From positions 992,001 to 1,056,000 of the forward strand of contig CAWEXD010000008.1 of the NCBI GenBank assembly GCA_963812945.1: a DNA stretch of 64,000 bases, given 5' to 3'. The position numbers were made by a program, and so were the translations under genes. The notes below the pieces were generated by a model. That model saw only the letters and a program-made list of their open reading frames with translations, made no database searches and had not been told where the DNA came from. The DNA comes from DASRDR01 sp963812945 [NCBI: uncultured Candidatus Rokubacteria bacterium]. GTDB taxonomy: Bacteria > Methylomirabilota > Methylomirabilia > Rokubacteriales. Below are positions 17,471 through 25,191 of the stretch, in pieces. The number at the start of each line of letters is the position of its first letter. The first letter of the stretch is position 1.

Positions 17471-19035
17471 CGGCCGTCACCGGCGCTACTGCCGTCACGG
17501 GGGCCGGGGCCGACGACGGCGCGGATCTCGGGCTCGAAGTCGTCGTCGAAGGGGTACATGGGCGCGGACCGGTGCTTCCAGGCCAGGCGCTCGAGCCGCG
17601 CCGTGCTCGGGCCCGGCGTGTCGACCACCCAGCAGGCCCGGGCGAACTCGCCGAACCCGTCCCGGAACTGGAGCGGGGACTTCACCACGACGATCTTCGC
17701 GTCCCGCGGCTCGAGGCCGACGGAGCGATAGAGGGCCGGGTCGAACGTGAAGGCCGCGCGCTCGGTTGCCAGCACGGCGATGCGGCCGGCCTCGATGACC
17801 GCCGCGCGCCCCATCTGGAACTCCACGCCTGCCGTCTTCTTGTCCGTCGAGACGAAGCGGCCGTCGGAGAGGATGCGCACCCGCCCGGTGATCGGCACGG
17901 GCCGGTTGTAGCGCGGGTCGAGCGTGCCGCCGACCGTCGTGGTCAGGTCGACGCCGACGCCGTTCGCGATGGCCCGCGCCACGGCGGGGGCGTCGACGAC
18001 GGTCACGAGACAGCGCTCCCGGACGTTCAGGGCGAGGAGCCGCTCGAGGACGTGCGCGCTGTCGCCGGGGGAGCCGGATCCCGTGCTGTCCGCTGATTCC
18101 GAGAGGACGAACGGTCCGCCCTCGGCGGCGAGCGCTCGGCGGATCGCCTCGTCCACGGGCAGGAGGTCGGCCGTGAAGCGCCGCCGGCTCTCCCAGGCCT
18201 GCCAGGCGAGCTGGCGGACCATCGGCTCGATCTCGGTGGCCCGCCGGCGCCCGTCGGCCACCGCCATGACGGAGAACCCCGTGTCGGCGATGTCGAGCCA
18301 GGGCTGGACGGGGAAGAGTGACACGGCGAGCACGCCCGGTCGCGCTTCGAGCCGCTTGGCCTCGGCCATCAGCCCCGCCATCGGCTGATCGCCGGTACCC
18401 TGGCCCTCGGCGGGCACCAGCATCGGCGACCGCGCGAACAGCGTCACGGGGTGGATCTCTCGGCGGACGGCCCGCAGGAGGAGCGCCGCGGCCTTCGCGC
18501 CCGTCTCGTAGAGATCGATGTGCGGGTACGTGTCGTAGCCGATGAGCGCGTCCGCCTCCTCCACCATGCGGGCCGTGATCGTGGCGTGAAGATCGAGCGT
18601 GGCGACGAGCGGCACGCCCGGCCCGATGGCCTTCCGCACGGCAGCGAGGAGCTCGCCCTCGCCGTCCGGCGCGTCCTCGAGCACCATGGCGCCGTGGAGC
18701 GCGAGGAGGACGCCGTCGACCCGTCCCGCGGCGGCCAGGCGCTCGAGCAAGGCGTCCCGGACGTGCTCGAACGTCGCCCGGGTGACCGGCCCGGACGAGA
18801 CGGCATTGGCCGCGACGGTCGGGACCACCTCGACGCCGGCCGGGCCCAGCGTGTCGAGGAATCCGCCCACCTCGGCCCTCGTCCCCCGGAGCCGCTCGAT
18901 CATCTCGGTGCCGTAGAGGAGCTGGGTCGCGCGGAAGTGCTCGAGGTCCGCGCGCTGACGGACGAACGTGTTCGACTCCTCCATGAACTGCCCGATCGCG
19001 ACGCGGACCGGGGTCAGACTTTGACTTCGGGACAT
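17467..19035 (-). CDS. M81-family metallopeptidase (MlrC/microcystinase-like)
   Basis: A 522-residue member of peptidase family M81. The N-terminal domain carries GQFMEESNTF, LLALHGAMVLEDAPDGEGELL, VATLDLHATITARMVEEADALIGYDTYPHIDLYETG (metal ligands Asp/His/His) and the C-terminal MlrC domain begins near FVLSESADSTGSGSPGDSAHVLERLL. MlrC breaks down linearised peptides such as microcystin products. Unusually, the start codon and the first nine codons come from an inverted-repeat element (19010-19090), whose loop also holds GGGAGG ten bases before the ATG. It follows a peptide-type ABC cluster in the same direction and overlaps the small beta-flower-like gene, suggesting uptake coupled to peptide cleavage. 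Confidence 0.9.
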   Translation of the reverse strand: MSRSQSLTPVRVAIGQFMEESNTFVRQRADLEHFRATQLLYGTEMIERLRGTRAEVGGFLDTLGPAGVEVVPTVAANAVSSGPVTRATFEHVRDALLERLAAAGRVDGVLLALHGAMVLEDAPDGEGELLAAVRKAIGPGVPLVATLDLHATITARMVEEADALIGYDTYPHIDLYETGAKAAALLLRAVRREIHPVTLFARSPMLVPAEGQGTGDQPMAGLMAEAKRLEARPGVLAVSLFPVQPWLDIADTGFSVMAVADGRRRATEIEPMVRQLAWQAWESRRRFTADLLPVDEAIRRALAAEGGPFVLSESADSTGSGSPGDSAHVLERLLALNVRERCLVTVVDAPAVARAIANGVGVDLTTTVGGTLDPRYNRPVPITGRVRILSDGRFVSTDKKTAGVEFQMGRAAVIEAGRIAVLATERAAFTFDPALYRSVGLEPRDAKIVVVKSPLQFRDGFGEFARACWVVDTPGPSTARLERLAWKHRSAPMYPFDDDFEPEIRAVVGPGPRDGSSAGDGR

Positions 19036-19090
19036 TCGGGGCGTGCCTCCCTACGTCGCGGGAATTGTCCGGAAGTCAAAGTCTGACCCC
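19010..19090. repeat. Inverted-repeat element copy 1 (19-base perfect arms, 43-base loop)
   Basis: The left arm GGGGTCAGACTTTGACTTC (19010-19028) is the exact reverse complement of 19072-19090. On the minus-strand transcript this is a 19-bp hairpin beginning 5 bases after the stop codon of the substrate-binding protein gene (19096). Its loop holds AGGGAGG and the ATG (19033-19035) of the M81 peptidase gene. A related element occurs at 38371-38448. It looks like a small REP/MITE-type mobile repeat; no transposase gene is in the window. Confidence 0.85.
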
Positions 19091-19095
19091 GTCGG

Positions 19096-20628
19096 TTACT
19101 TCTCGAGGCTTGCGTTCTCGAGGACGGCCATGTCGTCGACGGTGTACGCGAATCCGTCGACGTGCTTGGCCACGCCGAACACGCTCTGCCGGTAGGCGAT
19201 CGGGATCACCCAGGCCTCGTCGAGGATCGCGGCGTTCAGCTTCGCGAAGGCGGCCTTCTGCTTGGCGGGGTCGATCGTCCCGCTGGCCTCCAAGACGGCA
19301 TCGACGTACGCCTTCGGGACGTTGTCCCCCCACACGGGGTTCTTGGCGGTGCGCCAGATGCTGTTGAGCGTGACCCGGGTCGGGAACTTCTGCGTGTTCC
19401 CGGAGAACGAGGGCGTGCACTGGAAGTCGCCGGCCAGGAGCCGCCGGCTGCCCTGCGTCGGGTCGAGCACCGTGATGGACAGGTCGAACCCGATCTTGGC
19501 GAGGTCCGCCTGCACGATCTGGGCGATGGCCCCGAGCTCGGGATAGGAGCTGACGACCATGGCCTCGGCCTTGAGGCCCGTCGCGCCGGACTTCCCGAGG
19601 AGCTCCTTCGCCCGGTTGAGGTCGAACGGGTACTTGTCGAGGGCCGTCTTGTCGTAGGCGGCGGAGTGGGGGCTGTAGGGGAGCACCGTCGGCTGGCTGA
19701 CCCCGAAGAGCACCTTCTCCACGATGCCCTTCCGGTCGATCGCAAAGTGCAGCGCCTGACGGACCTCCTTCCGGTCGAACGGCGGCTTCGCGACGTTGAT
19801 GCGGAGCTCGTAGGTGAGCGCCCCCGGGTGACCCTTGACCATGTTGAAGTCCCGCGAGAGTCGGGCGACGTCCTTCGGCGGCAGCGACGTGCAGAGATCG
19901 ATGATGCCGGACTGCAGCGCCGCCACCATGGCGTCGGAGTCCCCGAAGACCTTGTAGACGAGGCGATCGACCCAGGGGGCGGGCTTGTTCCAGTAGTCCG
20001 GGTTCCGCTCGGCCACGATCCGGTCGCCGGGGATCCACTCCACGAACTTGAACGGCCCGCTCCCGGCCGCGCGCCGCGCGATGCCGTCCATGCCGGAGGG
20101 ATCGATGATCGACATGGCCTGCAGGAGGTCCGTGGCCTCGGGCGAGACCTTCTTGAACTTGATGACGACCGTCCCCGCGTCGGGTGCCGTCACCTCGGCG
20201 ACGTTCGCGACCGCCGGGAGCATGTTGAACCCGCGCGCGGGATCCGCGGCCTTCTCGAAGTTCTTGACGACGTCGGCCGCGACCAGGTCCTTCCCGCTGT
20301 GGTACTTGACGCCCTTGCGGAGGACGAGCGTGACGGACTGGCCGTCGGGCGCGATGGTCCAGCGCTCGGCCAGGCCGGGAAGCGGGCGCAGCGCTTGGTC
20401 GTACCGGATGAGCGTGTCGTAGAAGCTCTGGTGGATCGGGAAGCCCTGGAACAGGAGGTTGTGGGGGTCGAAGCTGATGGCGTCTTGCGGGAGCCCCACG
20501 GTCAAGGTGCCGCCCCGCTTCTTGGCGGCGGCGCGCCGGGCGGCGGCCAGGAAGGCAGTCCCGGCGACGGTGCCCGTGGCGAGGCCCTGGAGGAAGCGGC
20601 GGCGGGTCGGTTCGTGAGAGCGAGGCAT
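19096..20628 (-). CDS. Peptide/nickel-type ABC substrate-binding protein, family 5 (cluster B)
   Basis: A 510-residue binding protein with a Tat signal (TRRRFLQGLATGTVAGTAFLA, residues 8-28) and mature start near KKRGGTLTVGLPQDAISFDP. Conserved family segments include LAERWTIAPDGQSVTLVLRKGVKYHSG and AAGSGPFKFVEWIPGDRIVAERNPDYW. The ATG at 20628 is chosen because GAAGGAGACGCC precedes it; the frame is open further upstream but through the permease gene. It is the third gene of a leftward unit (DppC-like, DppB-like, this gene), followed by the M81 peptidase beyond a hairpin-forming repeat. Confidence 0.93.
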   Translation of the reverse strand: MPRSHEPTRRRFLQGLATGTVAGTAFLAAARRAAAKKRGGTLTVGLPQDAISFDPHNLLFQGFPIHQSFYDTLIRYDQALRPLPGLAERWTIAPDGQSVTLVLRKGVKYHSGKDLVAADVVKNFEKAADPARGFNMLPAVANVAEVTAPDAGTVVIKFKKVSPEATDLLQAMSIIDPSGMDGIARRAAGSGPFKFVEWIPGDRIVAERNPDYWNKPAPWVDRLVYKVFGDSDAMVAALQSGIIDLCTSLPPKDVARLSRDFNMVKGHPGALTYELRINVAKPPFDRKEVRQALHFAIDRKGIVEKVLFGVSQPTVLPYSPHSAAYDKTALDKYPFDLNRAKELLGKSGATGLKAEAMVVSSYPELGAIAQIVQADLAKIGFDLSITVLDPTQGSRRLLAGDFQCTPSFSGNTQKFPTRVTLNSIWRTAKNPVWGDNVPKAYVDAVLEASGTIDPAKQKAAFAKLNAAILDEAWVIPIAYRQSVFGVAKHVDGFAYTVDDMAVLENASLEK

Positions 20629-20660
20629 GGCGTCTCCTTCTTGTCGTCTGGCCGGCGGAC

Positions 20661-21605
20661 TCAGGAGTACCGGATCCGGGGATCCAGCCAGGCGTACGCG
20701 AGGTCGGTGAGGAGGTTGATCAGCACGAATGCGACGACGACGAAGAGGATCGTGCCCTGCACGACCGTGTAGTCGCGCGTCAGGATGGCCTGGAGCAGCA
20801 TCCGGCCGAGACCGGGGTAGTCGAAGATCGCCTCGGTGATGACCGCGCCGCCCATGAACGCGCCGAACTGGAGCCCGACGACCGTCACCACCGGGAGCAG
20901 CGCGTTCCGCAGCGCGTGGACGCCGATGACGGGCCGCTCGCCCAGCCCCTTGGCCCGCGCGGTCCGCACGTAGTCCTGGTAGAGGGTCTCGAGCAGCGCC
21001 GCGCGGGTGAAGCGCGCGAGGACCGCCGAGACGTAGGCGCCCAGGGTGATGGCCGGCAGGACCAGGAACCGGAGCGCCCGGGCCGGCTCCTCCCAGAAGG
21101 GCACGAAGCCCGACGCGGGGAGCCACTTGAGCCAGAGCGCAAAGCAGAGCACCAGCAGGATGCCGAGCCAGAAGGTGGGGACCGCCATCGCGAGGGCATT
21201 GTAGCTCGTCCCCGCGCGGGCGATCCAGGACCGGGGCCGCACCGCGGAGAGGATTCCCAGGGGCGCGGCGATTGCGAGCGCCACCAGGAAGGCCGCGACC
21301 GTCAGCTGCACCGTCACCGGGATGCGATGGCGGAGCATCGTGGCCACCGGGACGCCGCTGATGTAGGAGACGCCGAGATCGCCCCGGACCACGCGGCCGA
21401 GCCAGAGCCCGTACTGCACGGCCAGCGGCCGGTGGAGCCCCATGCGCTCGCGGGCGAGCTGGATCTGCTCGGCGGTCGCGTCGGGCCCGAGGAGCGCGAT
21501 CGCCGGGTCGCCGGGAATCAGGTAGATCATCTGCCAGATCGCCATGGAGGCGAGGAGGAGGACGGGGAGGAGCTGCACCAGGCGGACGAGCGCGTACCGG
21601 ACCAT
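20661..21605 (-). CDS. Peptide-type ABC transporter permease, DppB-like (cluster B)
   Basis: A 314-residue permease beginning MVRYALVRLVQLLPVLLLAS. It has the DppB landmarks YLIPGDPAIALLG, MGLHRPLAVQYGLWLGRVVRGDLGVSY and the coupling loop LYQDYVRTARAKGLGERPVIGVHALRN, and ends WLDPRIRYS. The start is set by a TGATG overlap with the DppC-like gene at 21605, although the frame continues open upstream. It lies 32 bases before the binding-protein gene. Confidence 0.92.
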   Translation of the reverse strand: MVRYALVRLVQLLPVLLLASMAIWQMIYLIPGDPAIALLGPDATAEQIQLARERMGLHRPLAVQYGLWLGRVVRGDLGVSYISGVPVATMLRHRIPVTVQLTVAAFLVALAIAAPLGILSAVRPRSWIARAGTSYNALAMAVPTFWLGILLVLCFALWLKWLPASGFVPFWEEPARALRFLVLPAITLGAYVSAVLARFTRAALLETLYQDYVRTARAKGLGERPVIGVHALRNALLPVVTVVGLQFGAFMGGAVITEAIFDYPGLGRMLLQAILTRDYTVVQGTILFVVVAFVLINLLTDLAYAWLDPRIRYS

Positions 21606-22462
21606 CAGGTGGCTCGCTCCGCCACGGTGGCGCGGCCCGCGCCTCCGCGGTCGACGATGGCCTGAAGGGCGTCGGCGAGGGCGTTCAGGGAGAGCACGGA
21701 CAGCGTGATCACGGCGCCCGGGAAGAGCCCGTACCACGGCGCCTGGTAGAGGAACGAGCGGCCGGCGTTCAGCATCGAGCCCCAGGACGGCGCCGGGGGC
21801 TGGGTACCGAGGCCCAGGAAGGACAGCGCGGCCTCGAGCAGCATCGCCACGGCGGCGGTGACGGCGATCTGGACGACGATGGGCGTCAGCGCGTTGAGGA
21901 GGATCGTCCGGAACATCAGGTAGGCGGGACCGACGCCGAGCGCCCGGGTGGCCACCACGAACTCACGCTCCTTGAGCGAGAGCGTGCTGGCGCGCGTGAG
22001 GCGCGCGAACGCCGGCACGCTCACCACGCCGACCGCCAGCATGGCGTTGAACGAGCCGGGCCCCAGCACCGCGATGATCACCATCGCCAGCAAGATCGCC
22101 GGGACCGCCAGCAGGAAGTCCAGCACGCGCATGATCGCGACGTCCGGGAGCCCGCCGGCGAACCCCCCGAGGAGACCGAGCGGCACCCCCACCGTCGTCC
22201 CGATGAGCACCGCGACCAGGCCGGTGAGGAGCGAGATGCGCGCGCCGTGAATCACGCGGCTCAGGATGTCCCGGCCGAACTCGTCGGTGCCGAAGGGGTG
22301 GGCGAGGGACGGGGGCCGGAACCCCTCTGCGCGGCTCTGGGCGAGGGGATCGCGCGGGGCGATCCATGGAGCCAGGACAGCGGTGACGGCCAGCACCGAC
22401 AACATGACACACGCGGCGAGCCCGGCGCGGTGCCGTCCGGGCCCCAGAAGGCGAGCCACCAT
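21605..22462 (-). CDS. Peptide-type ABC transporter permease, DppC-like (cluster B)
   Basis: About 285 residues from the ATG at 22462 (MVARLLGPGRHRAG). Key segments: HPFGTDEFGRDILSRVIHGARISLLTG, AIMRVLDFLLAVPAILLAMVI, the coupling loop VVATRALGVGPAYLMFRTILLN, and SFLGLGTQPPAPSWGSML. An ATG at 22591 would add 43 residues encoded through a small tandem repeat (22480-22526), which argues for the shorter start. It is the first gene of cluster B and is divergent from the small conserved gene at 22682. The 219-base space between them should hold promoters for both, though none is convincing by eye. Confidence 0.9.
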   Translation of the reverse strand: MVARLLGPGRHRAGLAACVMLSVLAVTAVLAPWIAPRDPLAQSRAEGFRPPSLAHPFGTDEFGRDILSRVIHGARISLLTGLVAVLIGTTVGVPLGLLGGFAGGLPDVAIMRVLDFLLAVPAILLAMVIIAVLGPGSFNAMLAVGVVSVPAFARLTRASTLSLKEREFVVATRALGVGPAYLMFRTILLNALTPIVVQIAVTAAVAMLLEAALSFLGLGTQPPAPSWGSMLNAGRSFLYQAPWYGLFPGAVITLSVLSLNALADALQAIVDRGGAGRATVAERAT

Positions 22463-22479
22463 GGCCGGGAGCAATCTAC

Positions 22480-22526
22480 CTGGCAGGATCGGGGCCTGCA
22501 AGCTGGCACGATCGGGGGCCTGCAAG
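22480..22526. repeat. Two-unit tandem direct repeat in a divergent intergenic region
   Basis: Two adjacent units of 23 and 24 bases, CTGGCAGGATCGGGGCCTGCAAG-like, occupy 22480-22502 and 22503-22526 and differ at one base plus one extra G. They lie just upstream of cluster B's first permease, and the region 22463-22681 has no other evident gene. They could be a tandem operator or simple slippage; no regulator gene is adjacent. Confidence 0.6.
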
Positions 22527-22681
22527 CCGGTTCCAGGTCGGTCCTGTGGAACTCGCCCACGGGGACCGCGATTCTCGCTTCGGGGAGCCATGGCACGGAT
22601 GTTGCTCAGCCTCACCGCGGGTTCGGGTGATCCGAGCCCCCGGGCGGGATCTGCTGCCCTGTGACTCGGGGAGGAACGCCG

Positions 22682-23200
22682 ATGGCGAATCACCGGAAGG
22701 TGGTGGCCCGGTACGTCGACGGGCGACTCGTGAAGGGCTACACGTTCGACTTCGGGCCCTCCCAGCCCCGGTTTCACGTCTTCCCGGAGCCGACCGCGAG
22801 CGGCCCGTCCACGCAGGTGCTGGTGCGCGAGCTCAAGGCGCTCTTCTTCGTGCGGGACCTCGTGGGGAACCCTGGCCGCCACGATGGCCAGGAATTCCAT
22901 AGCGGAGAGGCGCCAGCAGGCCAGCACGTGGAGGTCCGCTTCCGTGACGGCGAGGTGATCGTCGGGGCCGCGGATAGCCCGACGGCGGACGCCCTCGGCT
23001 TTTTCCTCGTGCCCGCGGACCCCGAATCGAACAACCTCCGCGTCTATGTGGTCGCCGCCGCGACCCGCGCGGTCTACCCGCTCCCGTCTCCGCCGGCGTT
23101 CAAGGTCGGCGCGTCCGCGTCTCGCGCCGACCGGGCATTCCGGGGCGCTCCCGCGGGACCGCTGCTTCCGGTCCGTCTCCTCAGCTGGCTCACGCGGTAG
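22682..23200 (+). CDS. Conserved small protein of unknown function (DUF6982-like)
   Basis: 172 residues starting MANHRKVVARYVDGRLVKGYTFDF. Two conserved-looking blocks are VLVRELKALFFVRDLVGNP and GFFLVPADPESNNLRVYVV, a pattern I associate with a small beta-rich family near PilZ-type and signalling proteins; that assignment is tentative. No signal peptide, membrane segment or catalytic motif is seen. The ATG at 22682 has GGGGAGGAA seven bases upstream, better than an in-frame start at 22661. It is divergent from ABC cluster B and co-directional with the lactonase-like gene. Confidence 0.7.
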   Translation: MANHRKVVARYVDGRLVKGYTFDFGPSQPRFHVFPEPTASGPSTQVLVRELKALFFVRDLVGNPGRHDGQEFHSGEAPAGQHVEVRFRDGEVIVGAADSPTADALGFFLVPADPESNNLRVYVVAAATRAVYPLPSPPAFKVGASASRADRAFRGAPAGPLLPVRLLSWLTR

Positions 23201-23251
23201 ACTGAGCCCCGGCCCGGCCTCCGGGCCCACTCCATCCGACGGGGGTCACGC

Positions 23252-24007
23252 GTGTACCAGGTCTACGCGCTCAAGTGCGGGGAGCGGGACACGACGGCGT
23301 GCGAGTTCTTCTACCGGGAGCCGTCCCACGAGCGGATCACGCTCCACTACTTCGTCTGGCTGATCCTCGGGGGTCCGCATCCGGTCCTGGTCGACACCGC
23401 GTTCGGCGAGGAGGACGCCGCCGCGCGAGGGCTTCGCGGCTACGTGAGCCCCGCGGCGATGGTGGCGCGGCTCGGCGTGCGGGCGGAGGAGATCCCGATC
23501 GGGCTGGTGACGCATCTGCACTGGGACCACTGGGCGGGGTACCGGCACTTCCCGGGCGCGGAGTTCTGGATCCAGCGTGACGAGATCGCGTTCTGGACCG
23601 GCGCCGTGGCCCGCTACGACGCCTACAAGATGTCCGCCCACGCCGGCGCCCTGGCCGAGCTGGTGCGGCTCAACTACGCGAACCGGGTCCGCGTCGTCGA
23701 GGGCACCCGCGAGGTGCTGCCGGGGCTCCACGTCCACCGGCTCGGGGGCCACACGGCCGGGCTCCAGATCGTGTCGGTGGACACCCCCAAGGGGCGCGTC
23801 GTCCTGACGTCGGACGCCTCGCACTTCTACCGGAACGTCGAGCGGTTCCAGCCCGTGCAGATCATCACGAACCTCCCGGAGATGCTGGCGGGGTTCGAGA
23901 CGATCCGCGGCCTGGCCGGCTCGCCGGGCCTGATCGTGGCCGGCCACGACCCGGAGGTCGCGGCGCGCTTCGATCAGGTCGAGCCGGGGATCATCCGGAT
24001 CGCCTGA
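23252..24007 (+). CDS. Metallo-beta-lactamase-fold hydrolase, N-acyl homoserine lactonase-like
   Basis: A 251-residue MBL-fold protein. The zinc motif is VTHLHWDHWAGY (HxHxDH form), followed by LGGHTAGLQ with a further His ligand, LTSDASHFY with the bridging Asp, and VAGHDPEV with the last His. The length and order fit the AttM/AhlD lactonase group, which opens lactone rings. The substrate need not be a quorum signal. The start is the GTG at 23252 (MYQVYALKCG). It ends 12 bases from a convergent gene. Confidence 0.88.
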   Translation: MYQVYALKCGERDTTACEFFYREPSHERITLHYFVWLILGGPHPVLVDTAFGEEDAAARGLRGYVSPAAMVARLGVRAEEIPIGLVTHLHWDHWAGYRHFPGAEFWIQRDEIAFWTGAVARYDAYKMSAHAGALAELVRLNYANRVRVVEGTREVLPGLHVHRLGGHTAGLQIVSVDTPKGRVVLTSDASHFYRNVERFQPVQIITNLPEMLAGFETIRGLAGSPGLIVAGHDPEVAARFDQVEPGIIRIA

Positions 24008-24019
24008 ACGGCGATCCCG

Positions 24020-24517
24020 TCAGCGCGCCTCGCTCGCGACCCGGGCCGTGACGCGGGACGCCAGGAGCGTCCGCCCGGTCGAGCTGAACGACTGGAGCTC
24101 GACGAAGTGGCGCGCATGCTTCGGCTGGATCGTCTCGTGGACGACGGTCAGGTCGAGACGCGCCGGGGGCTCGACGAAGCGCGGCATCTCGAACCTGACG
24201 GTCATCTCGCACTCGGGGCACGGCGCCCCCGCGAGCGCGGTGGCCTCGTACACGTCGTGGCCGTCGCCGTGCTGGGCCAGCCGATACTCCGGGACTCGCG
24301 CGCTGTCGTCCTCCCGGCGTCGGCCGCCGAGGCGACGCTCCGCCTCGGGCAGGTCGTCGCGCCGCCGCCGCTCCCCGCGCCGGCGATCGACGACCACATC
24401 CACCCACCGGGCTCCTGCGAAGATCCGCCGGAGCTGCGCGTAGACCTCCGGTCGGGTCACCTGGACGACCATGACCCACCGCGGCCGCTGCGCATCGAGA
24501 GGGACGTTCGCGCTCAT
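24020..24517 (-). CDS. Hypothetical protein with Arg-rich charged stretch and a CPEC motif
   Basis: 165 residues, not recognised. The N-terminus (WVMVVQVTRPEVYAQLRRIF, then WVDVVVDRRRGERRRRDD) resembles a short alpha/beta segment followed by a highly charged Arg/Glu/Asp stretch to about residue 75. The second half contains APCPECEMTVRFEMPRF, where a single C-x-x-C pair could bind metal or be redox active, and ARHFVELQSFSSTGRTLLASRV near the C-terminus. It lies 137 bases downstream of the TlpA-like gene in the same direction, so co-transcription with the redox pair is possible but not shown. Confidence 0.7.
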   Translation of the reverse strand: MSANVPLDAQRPRWVMVVQVTRPEVYAQLRRIFAGARWVDVVVDRRRGERRRRDDLPEAERRLGGRRREDDSARVPEYRLAQHGDGHDVYEATALAGAPCPECEMTVRFEMPRFVEPPARLDLTVVHETIQPKHARHFVELQSFSSTGRTLLASRVTARVASEAR

Positions 24518-24654
24518 CAGTCAGGCCCAGATGGCGCCATCAGGATAGACCAGCCCGCGACGACAGGGGAGGGACTTTGTCCCGGGAACCTGAGCCGTCC
24601 CTCAGGAGATGGCGGGTGGCGGATCCGGGACGCGCGTGAGCGCCGCGCCGCGTC

Positions 24655-25191
24655 TCACGGCTTTCGGTCGAGCAGCCCGAGCAGGAGCCGGCGCGCCGCG
24701 GGCGCGCTCCAGTCGCGCGGCCCGACGGCGCGGCCCACGAGCCGGCCCTGACGGTCGATCAGATAGAACGTGGGCGGCCCCCAGACACCGTAGACCCGAC
24801 CGGTCGTGTCTCCGCTCCGGTCGAGGATGACAGGGGCGACGTAGCCCCGCTCCTGGGCCACGCGCTTCACGTGTGCCGGGTCCTCGCGGAAGTTCACCAG
24901 CAGGACCTCGAGGCCCCGGTCCTTGAGCTCCGTGTAGAGCCGGTTGATGGGAGGCAACTCCTCCCGGCAGTCCGGTCACCACGTGGCCCAGAAGACGAGC
25001 AGTACCACCTTTCCGCGGAGGTCCGCCAGGCTGCGGACCTTGCCATCCAGGTCCGGCAGCGCGAAGACCGGCGCGGGCCTCGGAGGCTCGTAGGGCTCGA
25101 TCTGGAGCGCCGCGAAGTCGGGTCCCGCGGCAAGCGCCGGGGCGCAGACGAGTGCCAGGACGAGAACGGCGCCCAGGCGCCACCGGCTCAC
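24655..25191 (-). CDS. TlpA-like thioredoxin-fold protein with in-frame TGA at CxxC (candidate selenoprotein, UxxC)
   Basis: 178 residues if the TGA at 24976-24978 is read as selenocysteine. GTG start at 25191 overlaps the peroxiredoxin stop (GTGA). Residues 1-22 are a signal peptide or anchor (LGAVLVLALVCAPALAAG). The redoxin domain follows: PVFALPDLDGKVRSLADLRGKVVLLVFWATW, then U72-P73-D74-C75, REELPPINRLY, and GPPTFYLIDRQG with the cis-Pro at 140. In TlpA/ResA proteins W-C-x-x-C follows FWATW, so TGA replaces exactly the nucleophilic first Cys. A hairpin (24949-24965) starts 11 bases after the TGA. Alternatives are a pseudogene or a sequence error, but the frame and both domain halves are intact and the neighbour shows the same arrangement. 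Confidence 0.8.
24949..24965 (-). promoter_or_regulatory. Candidate bacterial SECIS hairpin of the TlpA-like gene
   Basis: On the minus strand, bases +11 to +27 after the TGA read GGGAGG-AGTTG-CCTCCC: a perfect 6-bp GC-rich stem with a 5-base loop whose second base is G. The position (loop 17-21 bases after UGA) and a G among the first two loop bases fit the general bacterial SECIS model. Folding energy was not computed. Confidence 0.6.
24976..24978 (-). other. In-frame TGA, proposed selenocysteine codon (Sec72 of the TlpA-like protein)
   Basis: The minus-strand reading is TGG TGA CCG GAC TGC, giving W-U-P-D-C where TlpA proteins have W-C-x-x-C. The frame is open on both sides and shows family-typical sequence on both sides. 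Confidence 0.78.
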
